The notes under the pieces were generated by a model that was given only the letters and a program-made list of their open reading frames with translations, was not told the DNA's origin and made no database searches. Shown here piece after piece: positions 54,544-62,467 of a DNA stretch of 64,000 nucleotides. Where the stretch lies: contig CAIOHJ010000103.1 in assembly GCA_903858085.1 (NCBI GenBank), forward strand, positions 1-64,000. Reading direction: 5' to 3'. The stretch comes from an uncultured Chloroflexota bacterium. GTDB taxonomy: Bacteria > Chloroflexota > Anaerolineae > Caldilineales > Caldilineaceae. Every line of letters begins with the position of its first letter. Positions within the stretch are counted from its first letter, which is position 1. Made by a program: the position numbers and the translations under genes.

Positions 54544-55569
54544 TCAGCGTGCCGCTTCTGCACGCTCGTCTGGCTGGGCAAGCGCTGCAATCCCCCGTTG
54601 GATTTTGGCCGGCACCTCGTGTTCGATCGCCTGTTTGGCGACGCGGATGGCATGGCGCACCGCCAACGAGTTGCTGCGCCCATGGGCCACCACCACAAGA
54701 CTGGAGAGCCCCAACAGCACAGCCCCGCCGTAGTGGCTGTCGTCCATCCGCTCCCGCACGCGCCCCATGGCCCCGCGCGAGAGCAGGGCCCCCAGGAGGG
54801 CAACTGGACTCTTTTTGATCTCTTCTCGCATCACCTGACTCATCAACCTGGCTGTCGTCTCGGCGGTTTTGACAAAGATGTTGCCCGTGAACCCGTCGGT
54901 CACAACGACATCGGCCAGACCCGCCGGGATCTCTTTGCTTTCGATATTGCCCTCAAAACGAAGGCTGGGGGTCTTTTCGAGCAGCTTGAAGCTGTCGATC
55001 ACCAGCTGGTTGCCCTTGCCCGCCTCTTCGCCGTTGCTCAGAATGCGGACCGTCGGCTGCTCGACGCCGAGCAGTTCGCGCGCATAGATGGTGCCCATCA
55101 TCGCAAATTGCTGGAGATGTTCCGGCCGCACGTCGGCATTGGCGCCAATATCCAGGATCAGACAGACACCGTGCAGGGTGGGGAAGGGGCAGATCAACGC
55201 AGGCCGTGAGATCCCTTGGATCCGCCCCACATGCAAGATGCCGGCGGCCAGCGCCCCGCCTGTATTTCCGGCTGACACAAATGCCTGCGCCGCGTTGCTT
55301 TTCACCAGTTTACAGCCGACGACCATCGAGCTGTCTGATTTGGCACGCACCGCAGCAGCAGGTTTTTCATCCATTTCGATCACCTGTGTGGCAGGGACGA
55401 TCGGGAGGTCGAGCCCACGCACGTTGTATTTTTTGAGCTCCGCTGCAACGACATCGGGTTTCCCCACCAGCGAGACGGTCACACCGTAGATACGTGCCGC
55501 CTCCACCGCGCCGGCAACGATGGCTTCCGGCGCATGATCGCCTCCCATAGCATCCAGTGCAATATTCAT
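54544..55569 (-). CDS. plsX: Phosphate acyltransferase PlsX
   Basis: The 341-residue peripheral membrane enzyme turns acyl-ACP into acyl-phosphate, the first step of phospholipid synthesis in many bacteria. Marks are IALDAMGGDHAPEAIVAGAV at the N-terminus, SDSSMVVGCKLVKSNAAQAFVSAGNTGGALAAG, ALICPFPT, LDIGANADVRPEHLQQFA, LSNGEEAGKGNQLVIDSF and VVTDGFTGNIFVKTAE. All fit PlsX. The ATG at 55569 starts the family sequence; a GTG at 55593 in the same frame is possible. A hairpin between 55604 and 55623 includes the strong purine site AGGAGG and may hide it. The next expected gene, fabD, is not near. Confidence 0.95.
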   Translation of the reverse strand: MNIALDAMGGDHAPEAIVAGAVEAARIYGVTVSLVGKPDVVAAELKKYNVRGLDLPIVPATQVIEMDEKPAAAVRAKSDSSMVVGCKLVKSNAAQAFVSAGNTGGALAAGILHVGRIQGISRPALICPFPTLHGVCLILDIGANADVRPEHLQQFAMMGTIYARELLGVEQPTVRILSNGEEAGKGNQLVIDSFKLLEKTPSLRFEGNIESKEIPAGLADVVVTDGFTGNIFVKTAETTARLMSQVMREEIKKSPVALLGALLSRGAMGRVRERMDDSHYGGAVLLGLSSLVVVAHGRSNSLAVRHAIRVAKQAIEHEVPAKIQRGIAALAQPDERAEAAR

Positions 55570-55603
55570 AATCGGTCTGGCGGCCGAAACCACCCTGGCG
55601 GGT

Positions 55604-55623
55604 GGAGGAAGCCGCTTTCCTCC
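55604..55623. promoter_or_regulatory. Hairpin hiding a purine-rich site before plsX
   Basis: GGAGGAA and TTCCTCC are perfect 7-base arms around GCCGCT. On the minus strand the 5' arm is part of AAAGGAGGAA, a near-perfect Shine-Dalgarno sequence placed about 24 bases before the GTG at 55593. Pairing would mask it. A control role is possible but the site is too far from the annotated ATG to be its normal ribosome binding site. Confidence 0.35.
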
Positions 55624-55771
55624 TTTCGTGGCACAATTGTTCGCATTGCTTAAAATTTTCGCGCACCTGTGCTCTTTTAGGAGTCCTGAAACAGCTCACA
55701 CAGGTCAAACTCCTGCCTGCCAGACACGTTGCACCGCAGGATGAAACAGGCGAACGCAGCCAGCCAGTTTG

Positions 55772-57424
55772 TCAGTGGCCAGCCCTGGAAGAGACACCCC
55801 TTTCGCCAGCACGATTTGCATCCCCTCTGCTGTGACGGGGTGCTCCACGCAACTGTTGCTGCAGCGGGGGCAAGAGAGGGAGCAGATCGCTGGCGACGAC
55901 CCCTGCCTCGCCGAGGGTGGCAGCACACTGCAGGCCCGCCTGGCCATGCAACCAGGCGCCGACGCACGCTGCCGCAAACGGAGAACTGCCCTGCGCCAAC
56001 AAGCCACCGATCAGCCCGGCCAGAATGTCACCGCTGCCAGCGGTTGCCAGCGCCGCAGTGGCAACCGGCAGCACAGCCAACTGGCCGTCGGCGGAGGCCA
56101 CCACCGTGTACGGGCCTTTCAACAACACCGTGCACTGCCACTCCTGTGCTTTTTGTCTGGCCAGCGCCCAGCGGTGGGCAGTCACCTCAGCCACCGGCCG
56201 CCCACACAGACGGGCCATTTCGGCAGGGTGTGGGGTCAGCACACAATCGGCTGGCAGCCGCTCAGCCCAATTTTCGAGCGCGGCCAGCCCATTCAGCCCG
56301 TCCGCATCAAACACAGTGGCTGGCAGAGGCCGCTCCAGCAAATGGGCGAGCAGTGTGCAGGTCTCTGGGGTCTGGTTCAGGCCACAGCCCACCACCAGCG
56401 CCCGGCAACCCGACAGCTGCGGAGCGATCCACTCGGCTGCTTTGCCGGCAATCCCAGCCCCGTTTGTCCCTTCGGCGGCAGGCAGCAGCAGCCAGGTCGG
56501 TTCAGGAAGTCGGCCTGCAACCTGAGCCCAGACCGTTCGAATCGTTGCCACCGTGACCAATCCGGCGCCAACGCGGCCAGCTGCGCTGCTGGCCAGCAGC
56601 GCAGCACCCGGATAGGCTTCGCTTCCGACAACCAGCAGCACCCTGCCAAAGGTTCCTTTGTGGCTGTTCGGCGGACGGGGCGGCAGCCAGGCGCGCACCG
56701 CAGCCGCGTCGAGGACAAAGGTGGGCACCGCTGCGATCCATGCCGGGTCAATCCCAATGTCTACTACAGCAAGCTCGCCTACTGCAGCAGCTGCCGGAAA
56801 CTGGTAGTGGCCCACCTTGGCACAGGCAAAGGTCACTGTCAGATCAGGAAAGAGTGTGTGTGGATCCAGATCGCCTGTGTCACAGTTCATCCCGCTGGCA
56901 CAGTCGACGGCCACGAGAGGCGGGGCCGGCGAACGAGCAACCTGTGCCGTGCGGGCCGCAACCAGGATGGCCGCCAGTGACCCTGTCACCGGACGGTTGG
57001 CACCGGTCCCGAGCAGCGCGTCGACGAAGACGTCGGCTTGCTGCAGCCACGCCCGCAGTGTGGCCAGGCTGGGGTCGCTTTCTGCATCGGCGACAGCCAC
57101 GCCTGCTTCCTCCACCCTGGCCAGCCAGAGACCGACAGCCGTGCCCTCCTGGGCTGGTCGTTTCCAGAGATAGACCTGCACGCTGGCCCCAGCCTGTCGC
57201 AGCCAATCAGCACAGACCAGCCCGTCGCCGCCATTGTGGCCCGGCCCGGCCAACACCAGATAGGAAACGGCACCATAACGCCCCCAGAGCGCGGAGGCAA
57301 CGGCCCGGCCTGCCGCCTCCATCATCGCCCCATACGAATGGCCGGCCGCAGCGGCGCGCCGTTCAAGTGCCTGCATCTCAGCGACACTCACAATACGCTT
57401 CGGCGAGAGCACGGCTTCCAGCAA
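55772..57424 (-). CDS. nnrD: Bifunctional NAD(P)H-hydrate epimerase / ADP-dependent dehydratase
   Basis: The 550-residue protein repairs NADH and NADPH that have been damaged by hydration. The N-terminal YjeF_N domain (about 1-225) has MQALERRAAAAGHSYGAMMEAAGRAV and GPGHNGGDGLVCADWLRQAG, and ALLGTGANRPVTG with the K+-site Asp nearby; it epimerises the R form. The C-terminal ribokinase-like domain (about 250-525) has KGTFGRVLLVVGSEAYPGAALLAS, TPHPAEMARLCG, LLKGPYTVVA and ATAGSGDILAGLIGGLLAQG; it dehydrates the S form using ADP. The start is TTG at 57424, preceded by GGAGGG four bases away. The extra C-terminal tail (about 25 residues) is Arg/Gly-rich. Confidence 0.93.
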   Translation of the reverse strand: MLEAVLSPKRIVSVAEMQALERRAAAAGHSYGAMMEAAGRAVASALWGRYGAVSYLVLAGPGHNGGDGLVCADWLRQAGASVQVYLWKRPAQEGTAVGLWLARVEEAGVAVADAESDPSLATLRAWLQQADVFVDALLGTGANRPVTGSLAAILVAARTAQVARSPAPPLVAVDCASGMNCDTGDLDPHTLFPDLTVTFACAKVGHYQFPAAAAVGELAVVDIGIDPAWIAAVPTFVLDAAAVRAWLPPRPPNSHKGTFGRVLLVVGSEAYPGAALLASSAAGRVGAGLVTVATIRTVWAQVAGRLPEPTWLLLPAAEGTNGAGIAGKAAEWIAPQLSGCRALVVGCGLNQTPETCTLLAHLLERPLPATVFDADGLNGLAALENWAERLPADCVLTPHPAEMARLCGRPVAEVTAHRWALARQKAQEWQCTVLLKGPYTVVASADGQLAVLPVATAALATAGSGDILAGLIGGLLAQGSSPFAAACVGAWLHGQAGLQCAATLGEAGVVASDLLPLLPPLQQQLRGAPRHSRGDANRAGERGVSSRAGH

Positions 57425-57447
57425 AAATCCCTCCAGTAAAACTGGAC

Positions 57448-58077
57448 TCAGGTGCCTGACATTTGGGGCGGCTGCGGCGCCAGATCCATCTCTTGCAGCA
57501 GGCCAACCAGCGCGTAGTTGTGGCTGAGCACCAACAGCCCGGGCAGAATCAACAGGACCGGCACCACCAACACGATGCTGACCACGGCCAACAACAGTTG
57601 AAAGATCAGCATCAACACAGAATAGAGGGGGTGGCGAATCACCAACAAAAAACTGTTGCGCAACAGCAACGGCACTGTCGGTTCATTTTGTTGCCAGAAG
57701 AGCGGGTAAAAATACTGGGCAGCCAGCACCGAAAGCAGCAGCAGCCAGAGCGTGATAAACCCAGGCACCACCAGCCAGCCGCCGCCGCTCAAATAAAAAT
57801 TGATACTGATCGTCATGGCGATCGGTGCAAACACCAGCAGCAGTGCCAACAATACCCCACGGCCAATATGCTGTCTGGCCCCTTCCCAGAAAAAGCCAAA
57901 CTCAACCCGTTTGTAGTTGGCCATGCGGTTGGCCACATGGTGCATGCCAGCCCAGGTCATCGGTGCCGTAACGACCAGCAACGTCCCAATCCAGAAGAGA
58001 ACACTGAGGCCGACCACCAAAAAAAATTCTTCGTAGGCGCCTTTGAAGGTACGCCCCATGATTGTGAACGCTTTCAT
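57448..58077 (-). CDS. Membrane protein resembling the DUF624 (YesL) family
   Basis: The 209-residue protein has about five hydrophobic helices: VGLSVLFWIGTLLVVTAPM, GVLLALLLVFAPIAMTI, GWLVVPGFITLWLLLLSVL, SVLMLIFQLLLAVV and ILVVPVLLILPGLLVL in part. The early APMTWAGMHHVANRMANY and the later NSFLLVIRHPLYSVLML fit YesL/DUF624 proteins, which are often near sugar-utilisation genes; their function is unknown. The ATG follows a TATAAT box by eight bases and lacks a Shine-Dalgarno sequence, so the mRNA is probably leaderless. nnrD follows 23 bases downstream on the same strand. Confidence 0.72.
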   Translation of the reverse strand: MKAFTIMGRTFKGAYEEFFLVVGLSVLFWIGTLLVVTAPMTWAGMHHVANRMANYKRVEFGFFWEGARQHIGRGVLLALLLVFAPIAMTISINFYLSGGGWLVVPGFITLWLLLLSVLAAQYFYPLFWQQNEPTVPLLLRNSFLLVIRHPLYSVLMLIFQLLLAVVSIVLVVPVLLILPGLLVLSHNYALVGLLQEMDLAPQPPQMSGT

Positions 58078-58085
58078 GGGAAAAA

Positions 58086-58091
58086 ATTATA
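58086..58091 (-). promoter_or_regulatory. Extended -10 box (TGG-TATAAT), leaderless promoter
   Basis: On the minus strand a perfect TATAAT preceded by TGG ends 8 bases before the ATG at 58077. A normal start site would fall on or next to the ATG. It is one of the two clearest leaderless candidates here. Confidence 0.6.
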
Positions 58092-58344
58092 CCACAGCCG
58101 CCCCCTACAAACTCGTGTCGAAGCTGTCGAACACACAAACACCGCTGTCGGCCGCTGGAAGTGCAGGAAACAGCCCCCACAGAATCCCCCCAATATGGGA
58201 AGTGACCTTGCTGGCCCCCATCTCAATAGACGCTACGCTCAAAGGAGCGACCTGTGTCCGGCCGCCACACCGATTGTGGATGTAGCAGAATCTGGGTGTA
58301 TGCTACAGATCTGGTGAAAGATTGCAGGCAGAGCAAGGAAACGC

Positions 58345-60543
58345 ATGATGAAAAAATGGTTGAGACAACTCGAACACAACGGACCGCTGCTCTACGTGTG
58401 GATCGCCCTGCTGCTGGTTGCTGGGCTGGTCGCAGCCCCGCTTGTCGCCGTGCCCGCCGTCGCCCAGAGCAGCCTGGATATGGGGAAAACGGCGGTCGCT
58501 GGCCTGGACGGCGCTCTCCTGATGGACCAGCCAGATGGCAGTCCGCTGCAGAAGTTGGCCGCCGGTGAAGTCGTGACAGCCATCGGACGCACGCCGGACA
58601 GCCAGTTTCTCTGGGTCGTCACCGACCGCCAGGTCGAAGGCTGGATTCAGGCGAGCCAGCTCGTCATCTTTGGCGCAGCCAGCCTGCCGGTGATCGGAGG
58701 GGATGCCGCCACAGCAGCCGCGTCGCCGACAACACCCAGCACAAAAAATACGCCGCTCGTGACGGCGACACCGGCAGCGACCGCCACACCGACTGTCCCC
58801 CCGACACCGACCGTCACGCCGACGCCGACCATCCCCCCGACACCGACCGTCACGCCGACGCCGACCGTCCCCCCGACACCGACTGTCACGCCGACACCGA
58901 CTGTCACGCCGACACCGACCGTCCCCCCGACGCCAATTCCAACCAGCGACGCGATCGGGGTCACACTTGGGGAGGGGGCCTTGCTGTACAAAACCCCGGA
59001 AGGCGAGCGCTCCCAGGAATTGCCCGGCGCTGAAGCAGTCAATGTATTGGGGCGTACCACCGACGCAACCTGGCTGCTGGTGGAAACGTTCGACGGCAAA
59101 CAGGGCTGGCTGCCAGCAGAGCAACTGGTGACGTTTGGCATCGAGGAGCTGCCTGATTTGAGCGGCCAGCCGGCCACCGATCCGTCAGCTGCCGCAGCGG
59201 TTGCCCCAGCGACCCCAACGGTTGTGGCCGCCGAGGAGACATCGATGATCTCTGCTGCCAGCGGGGCTGCGGAGGAGCAGAGGGTTGTCGCCAGCGGGGC
59301 AGTGACGACGATCGACACCCGGCTCAACATTCGTTCTGGCCCTGCCAGCAGCTCCCCGATCGTCGGCAAAGCAGCCAGCGAAGAGCCGCTTGCCGTCGCA
59401 GCCCGCAGCAGCGACAACCTCTGGCTCTTGATCGTGCGGGCCGACCTCCCTGCTGGAGCCGGCTGGGTTGCGGCCGAACTGGTCACCCTGGAAGGCGCTG
59501 TCGGCGACCTGCCGGTGGCAACCGACACCTTTGAGGACACGGCTGCGCAAGAAGCCCCTGCGAACTGGCTCCCTACTGCGACCGCTGAAGCTGCGATGCC
59601 GGCCCCCCGACAGGCTTCGACGGGGCTCGACGGCACCCTTGTTTTTCAAGACGGACGCGGCGCACTCTATGTGTACGACTTGGCAAGGGGCTCTGTGCGT
59701 TACCTGACCAGCGGCTTTGACCCGGATATCAGCCGGGATGGCAGCAAGGTCACCTTCGTGCGCGACGGGGTGTACACCATCCAGATCGACGGGACAGGCG
59801 AACGCCTGCTCCACCGCAGCGAGCTGGTGACCTCCCCCAAGTGGAGCCCGGACGGCCAATATGTGCTCTTCAGCCGGCTGCTGGGGGAGTACAAATGCTG
59901 GGACACCGAATTCTTCGGGTGTGTCAGCGTCAAGGAACTCTCTGGTCGCTTTCCGGGTGCGCCGCCAGCCATTCTCCAATCCATCTTCTTGAGCGGCTAC
60001 GACCGCATCTCGCTGCCCAATTTTGGCCTGTCTCGGGTCGACGCTGACGGCAAAGAATTTCGGGATGTGGCGGCGCTTGACTCTGCGATGGCCCCTGATT
60101 GGAGCGACGGCGGGATCGTCTACCAGTCCAAGGCAGGCCTCGAGGTGACCGACGACACCGCCGACGCCGACACCCGGTCGGTACAAAATGCGCACTGGGA
60201 CTGGGACCCGGACTGGGCACCCGACGGCGGGCGCATCGTTTACCAGTCCAAGGAGGGACCCCACTGGGAAATTTTTAGCATCTCTCCGGATGGAAGCGGG
60301 GTCTTTGCCTTGACCCGACCGGTCACAACCCTGGTCGACGAACTGCCCAGCAATGTAGCCCCTGCTTTCAGCCCCACTGGCCAGCAGATCGTCTATTTGA
60401 GCAATCGCGATGAGGAGAACGACGCAGGTCCCTGGCGGCTTTGGGTGATGGCAGCAGATGGCAGCAACCAGCGTCCACTGCCGATCGAAATTGAAATTTC
60501 TTATGGATACGGTGGGGAGCAAGTTGTCAGCTGGGGACCGTAA
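58345..60543 (+). CDS. Secreted SH3b-domain protein with a TolB-like beta-propeller
   Basis: The 732-residue protein has an N-terminal membrane segment (about residues 17-40, ending AVPAVAQ) as signal or anchor. Three SH3b-like domains follow at about 45-110, 200-270 and 315-390 (EGWIQASQLVIFG, QGWLPAEQLVTFG and GWVAAELVTLEG close them). A Thr-Pro-rich repeat linker (about 150-196) lies between the first and second. The C-terminus from about 425 is a TolB/PD40 propeller: SGFDPDISRDGSKVTFVRDGVYTIQIDGTGERLLHRS, SPKWSPDGQYVLFSR, APDGGRIVYQSKEG and FSPTGQQIVYLSNRD. It is probably a cell-wall-binding surface protein. AAGGAA precedes the ATG, and a second ATG follows it. Confidence 0.88.
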   Translation: MMKKWLRQLEHNGPLLYVWIALLLVAGLVAAPLVAVPAVAQSSLDMGKTAVAGLDGALLMDQPDGSPLQKLAAGEVVTAIGRTPDSQFLWVVTDRQVEGWIQASQLVIFGAASLPVIGGDAATAAASPTTPSTKNTPLVTATPAATATPTVPPTPTVTPTPTIPPTPTVTPTPTVPPTPTVTPTPTVTPTPTVPPTPIPTSDAIGVTLGEGALLYKTPEGERSQELPGAEAVNVLGRTTDATWLLVETFDGKQGWLPAEQLVTFGIEELPDLSGQPATDPSAAAAVAPATPTVVAAEETSMISAASGAAEEQRVVASGAVTTIDTRLNIRSGPASSSPIVGKAASEEPLAVAARSSDNLWLLIVRADLPAGAGWVAAELVTLEGAVGDLPVATDTFEDTAAQEAPANWLPTATAEAAMPAPRQASTGLDGTLVFQDGRGALYVYDLARGSVRYLTSGFDPDISRDGSKVTFVRDGVYTIQIDGTGERLLHRSELVTSPKWSPDGQYVLFSRLLGEYKCWDTEFFGCVSVKELSGRFPGAPPAILQSIFLSGYDRISLPNFGLSRVDADGKEFRDVAALDSAMAPDWSDGGIVYQSKAGLEVTDDTADADTRSVQNAHWDWDPDWAPDGGRIVYQSKEGPHWEIFSISPDGSGVFALTRPVTTLVDELPSNVAPAFSPTGQQIVYLSNRDEENDAGPWRLWVMAADGSNQRPLPIEIEISYGYGGEQVVSWGP
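58794..58932 (+). repeat. 36-bp coding repeat of a Thr-Pro linker
   Basis: The 12-residue unit VPPTPTVTPTPT (first residue V or I) occurs three times, followed by half a unit and a degenerate end. The DNA copies differ at several third positions, so they are older than the identical 15-bp copies at 17896. Such linkers are common in Chloroflexi surface proteins and may be glycosylated. Confidence 0.85.
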
Positions 60544-60562
60544 TCTCACTCTGGAAAAAATC

Positions 60563-60593
60563 AGGCTGGGGCAAATATCGCCCCAGCCTTTTT
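60563..60593. terminator. Bidirectional terminator between convergent genes
   Basis: AGGCTGGGGC (60563-60572) pairs with GCCCCAGCCT (60580-60589) around a 7-base loop. T-rich DNA follows on the plus strand and a run of six As precedes it, which is a T-run for the minus strand. It therefore can stop transcription from both the SH3b/propeller gene and the thioredoxin gene, whose stop codon overlaps it. Confidence 0.9.
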
Positions 60594-60999
60594 AATTGGC
60601 GTCTCCCACGATCTGACGCTGCAATTTCTGCAGAGGCGTCACCCCGTGGTTGATCGCCACAGGACGCAACTCGGGGTTCAGGACCACGGTGGCCGGCACC
60701 GTCATGATGCCGTACAGGTCAGCGAGCGCGCGCTGTTCGATGGCGTCGAGCTTGTGCACGGCGACATCTAACCGGGCTTGCAGCTGGGCCAGAATTGGGG
60801 TCTGCTGCAGCCGGCACTGCGCACACTCGTGGGTCGTGAAATAGAGGACAGCAGGTTTGCCGCCTTGCACAGCAGGTGGCACGGCTGGGGGGGCTTTTTG
60901 CAATTCTTGGAGCTGGCGCTGCTGCCAATGGCGCCAGAGCCCATAAAGAAGCGCTGCTGCCAGAGCGATTGCAGCAACGATCAGCACTCTTTCCAACAT
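60592..60999 (-). CDS. Membrane-anchored thioredoxin-like protein
   Basis: The 135-residue protein has an N-terminal transmembrane helix (residues 4-22) and a thioredoxin fold with the active site Cys59-Ala-Gln-Cys62 in YFTTHECAQCRLQQTP. The cis-Pro loop is GIMTVPATVVLNPEL. It would transfer electrons or disulfides, and the N-terminal anchor probably leaves the domain outside the membrane. CAQC differs from the common CGPC, so its redox potential may be unlike that of ordinary thioredoxin. AAGGGG lies upstream of the ATG. It starts 13 bases after the DUF4395 gene and is likely a partner of that protein. Confidence 0.85.
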   Translation of the reverse strand: MLERVLIVAAIALAAALLYGLWRHWQQRQLQELQKAPPAVPPAVQGGKPAVLYFTTHECAQCRLQQTPILAQLQARLDVAVHKLDAIEQRALADLYGIMTVPATVVLNPELRPVAINHGVTPLQKLQRQIVGDAN

Positions 61000-61012
61000 G
61001 GCACACCCCTTT

Positions 61013-61471
61013 TTAGGATTGCTTGGTTTTGACAGCAGCCGGCCAGGAGGGCAGCACGGGGGTCACGCCCAGCCTCCCCAGCTGGTAGAAAAGAAAACAG
61101 CCTGCGCAGAACCCCAGAAACAGGTTGACGGCAGCCAGAGCCACGACCAGCCAGGCCAGCGTCCAGCCAGCGACGGGCAGCGCACCCCAGAGCAGCCCTG
61201 CGCTGGCCAACAAAAAAAGTCCGCCAAGCCCCTGGGCAAAGAGATGGGGGCGAAGGTCATCTTTGCGTAGATCAGGGCGGAGCCAGCCCTGCGGCGCGAT
61301 CAGCCGGGTATAGACAAGTTTGAACAGCCCAGCCTGCGGCCATATCGTGCCGACCAGCATCACTGCGGCCACGGCGGCGACCAGCCCGCGCGCATCCAGG
61401 AGAAAGGCCACCACCACCAGGCTGACAATCGCGGCCTGGTTAAAACGCAGCGCAGCATAATCGACGTTCAT
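61013..61471 (-). CDS. DUF4395 membrane protein
   Basis: The 152-residue protein has about four hydrophobic helices and the DUF4395 hallmark NLFLGFCAGCFLFYQL near the C-terminus, with a CxxC inside the membrane (FCAGCF). DUF4395 proteins often sit next to thioredoxin or rhodanese genes. A role in moving reducing power or sulfur across the membrane has been suggested by that context only. The start at MNVDYAALRFN has AAAGGAG upstream. Between it and cysM is a hairpin (61495-61518, 8-bp stem). It precedes the thioredoxin gene by 13 bases. Confidence 0.88.
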   Translation of the reverse strand: MNVDYAALRFNQAAIVSLVVVAFLLDARGLVAAVAAVMLVGTIWPQAGLFKLVYTRLIAPQGWLRPDLRKDDLRPHLFAQGLGGLFLLASAGLLWGALPVAGWTLAWLVVALAAVNLFLGFCAGCFLFYQLGRLGVTPVLPSWPAAVKTKQS

Positions 61472-61516
61472 TTGGTCTCTCCTTTGCAAATGCCGAGCAG
61501 GGAGGAGCCCCCCTGC

Positions 61517-62452
61517 TCAGCCAAACAGCCCCAGACTGACATATTTGCTGCCGTCGTCGGGCAGCACGGTCACGATGCAACCTTTTTGCACCTGGTGGGC
61601 CAGCGCCACCGCCACTTGCACAGCTGCACCGGCGCTGATCCCGACAAAGAGCCCACCAGTTCGAGCCAGCTGCTGGGTCATTGTCCAGGCATCTTCGCTG
61701 GCCACCCCCCAGAAACGGTCCGGGAGGCCGGCATCGTAGATCCCCGGTACGATCGCACTTTCCAGATGCTTCAACCCCTCGATCACCGCAAGCTCGTCTT
61801 CAGGCTGTACAGCGACCAGCTCGATCGCTGGGTTGCATTCCTTCAGATAGCGTCCGGTCCCCATGAACGTTCCGGTCGTGCCCAGCCCGGCCACAAAATG
61901 GGTCACCCCTCCGGCGCTTTGCTGCCAAATTTCTGGGCCCGTCGTCGCATAATGCGCCTGCCAGTTGGCAGGGTTGTTGTACTGGTTGGTGTAGACATAC
62001 CGTTCGGGGGCAGCGGCCACGATGGCGCGTACGGTTTCGATCGCGCCGTCTGAGCCTTCCAGCGGGTCTGATTCGATCAAGGTGGCCCCGTAGGCCTTGA
62101 CCAGCGCCTTGCGTTCGGCGCTGACGTTGGCTGGCATGACCAGCTGTACCGCATAGCCCTTGACCGATCCGATCAGGGCCAGCGCGATGCCAGTGTTGCC
62201 CGAGCTGCTGTCGATCAAAATTTTGCCGGCTGTCAGCTGGCCAGAACGCTCGGCTTCTTCGACCATGCGCAACGCGGCGCGTGCTTTGATAGAGCCGCCG
62301 GGGTTGGTCCATTCCGCCTTGGCCAACACTCTGACCGAACTTGGCACCCCCTGCCGATGGGCAAATTCGCTCAAATCCAACAGGGGGGTGTTGCCGATCT
62401 GGGCCAGGATCGTGCTGGCGGCTGGGGTACTGGGTTCAAGCGTGCGAAGCAT
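61517..62452 (-). CDS. cysM: Cysteine synthase (CysM/CysK family)
   Basis: The 311-residue PLP enzyme makes cysteine from an activated serine and a sulfur donor. The PLP lysine is Lys56 in NPGGSIKARAA, with the phosphate-binding loop SSSGNTGIALALIG. Other family segments are YTNQYNNPANWQAHYATTGPEIW, AGLGTTGTFMGTGRYLKE and GGLFVGISAGAAVQVAV. Because sulfur-carrier and MoeB-like genes lie immediately upstream in the same run, the natural sulfur donor is probably the thiocarboxylated carrier, as in the CysO-CysM system of Mycobacterium. GAGGAG precedes the ATG. Acceptance of O-acetylserine versus O-phosphoserine is not decided here. Confidence 0.92.
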   Translation of the reverse strand: MLRTLEPSTPAASTILAQIGNTPLLDLSEFAHRQGVPSSVRVLAKAEWTNPGGSIKARAALRMVEEAERSGQLTAGKILIDSSSGNTGIALALIGSVKGYAVQLVMPANVSAERKALVKAYGATLIESDPLEGSDGAIETVRAIVAAAPERYVYTNQYNNPANWQAHYATTGPEIWQQSAGGVTHFVAGLGTTGTFMGTGRYLKECNPAIELVAVQPEDELAVIEGLKHLESAIVPGIYDAGLPDRFWGVASEDAWTMTQQLARTGGLFVGISAGAAVQVAVALAHQVQKGCIVTVLPDDGSKYVSLGLFG

Positions 62453-62467
62453 GGCCGGGTTCTCCTC

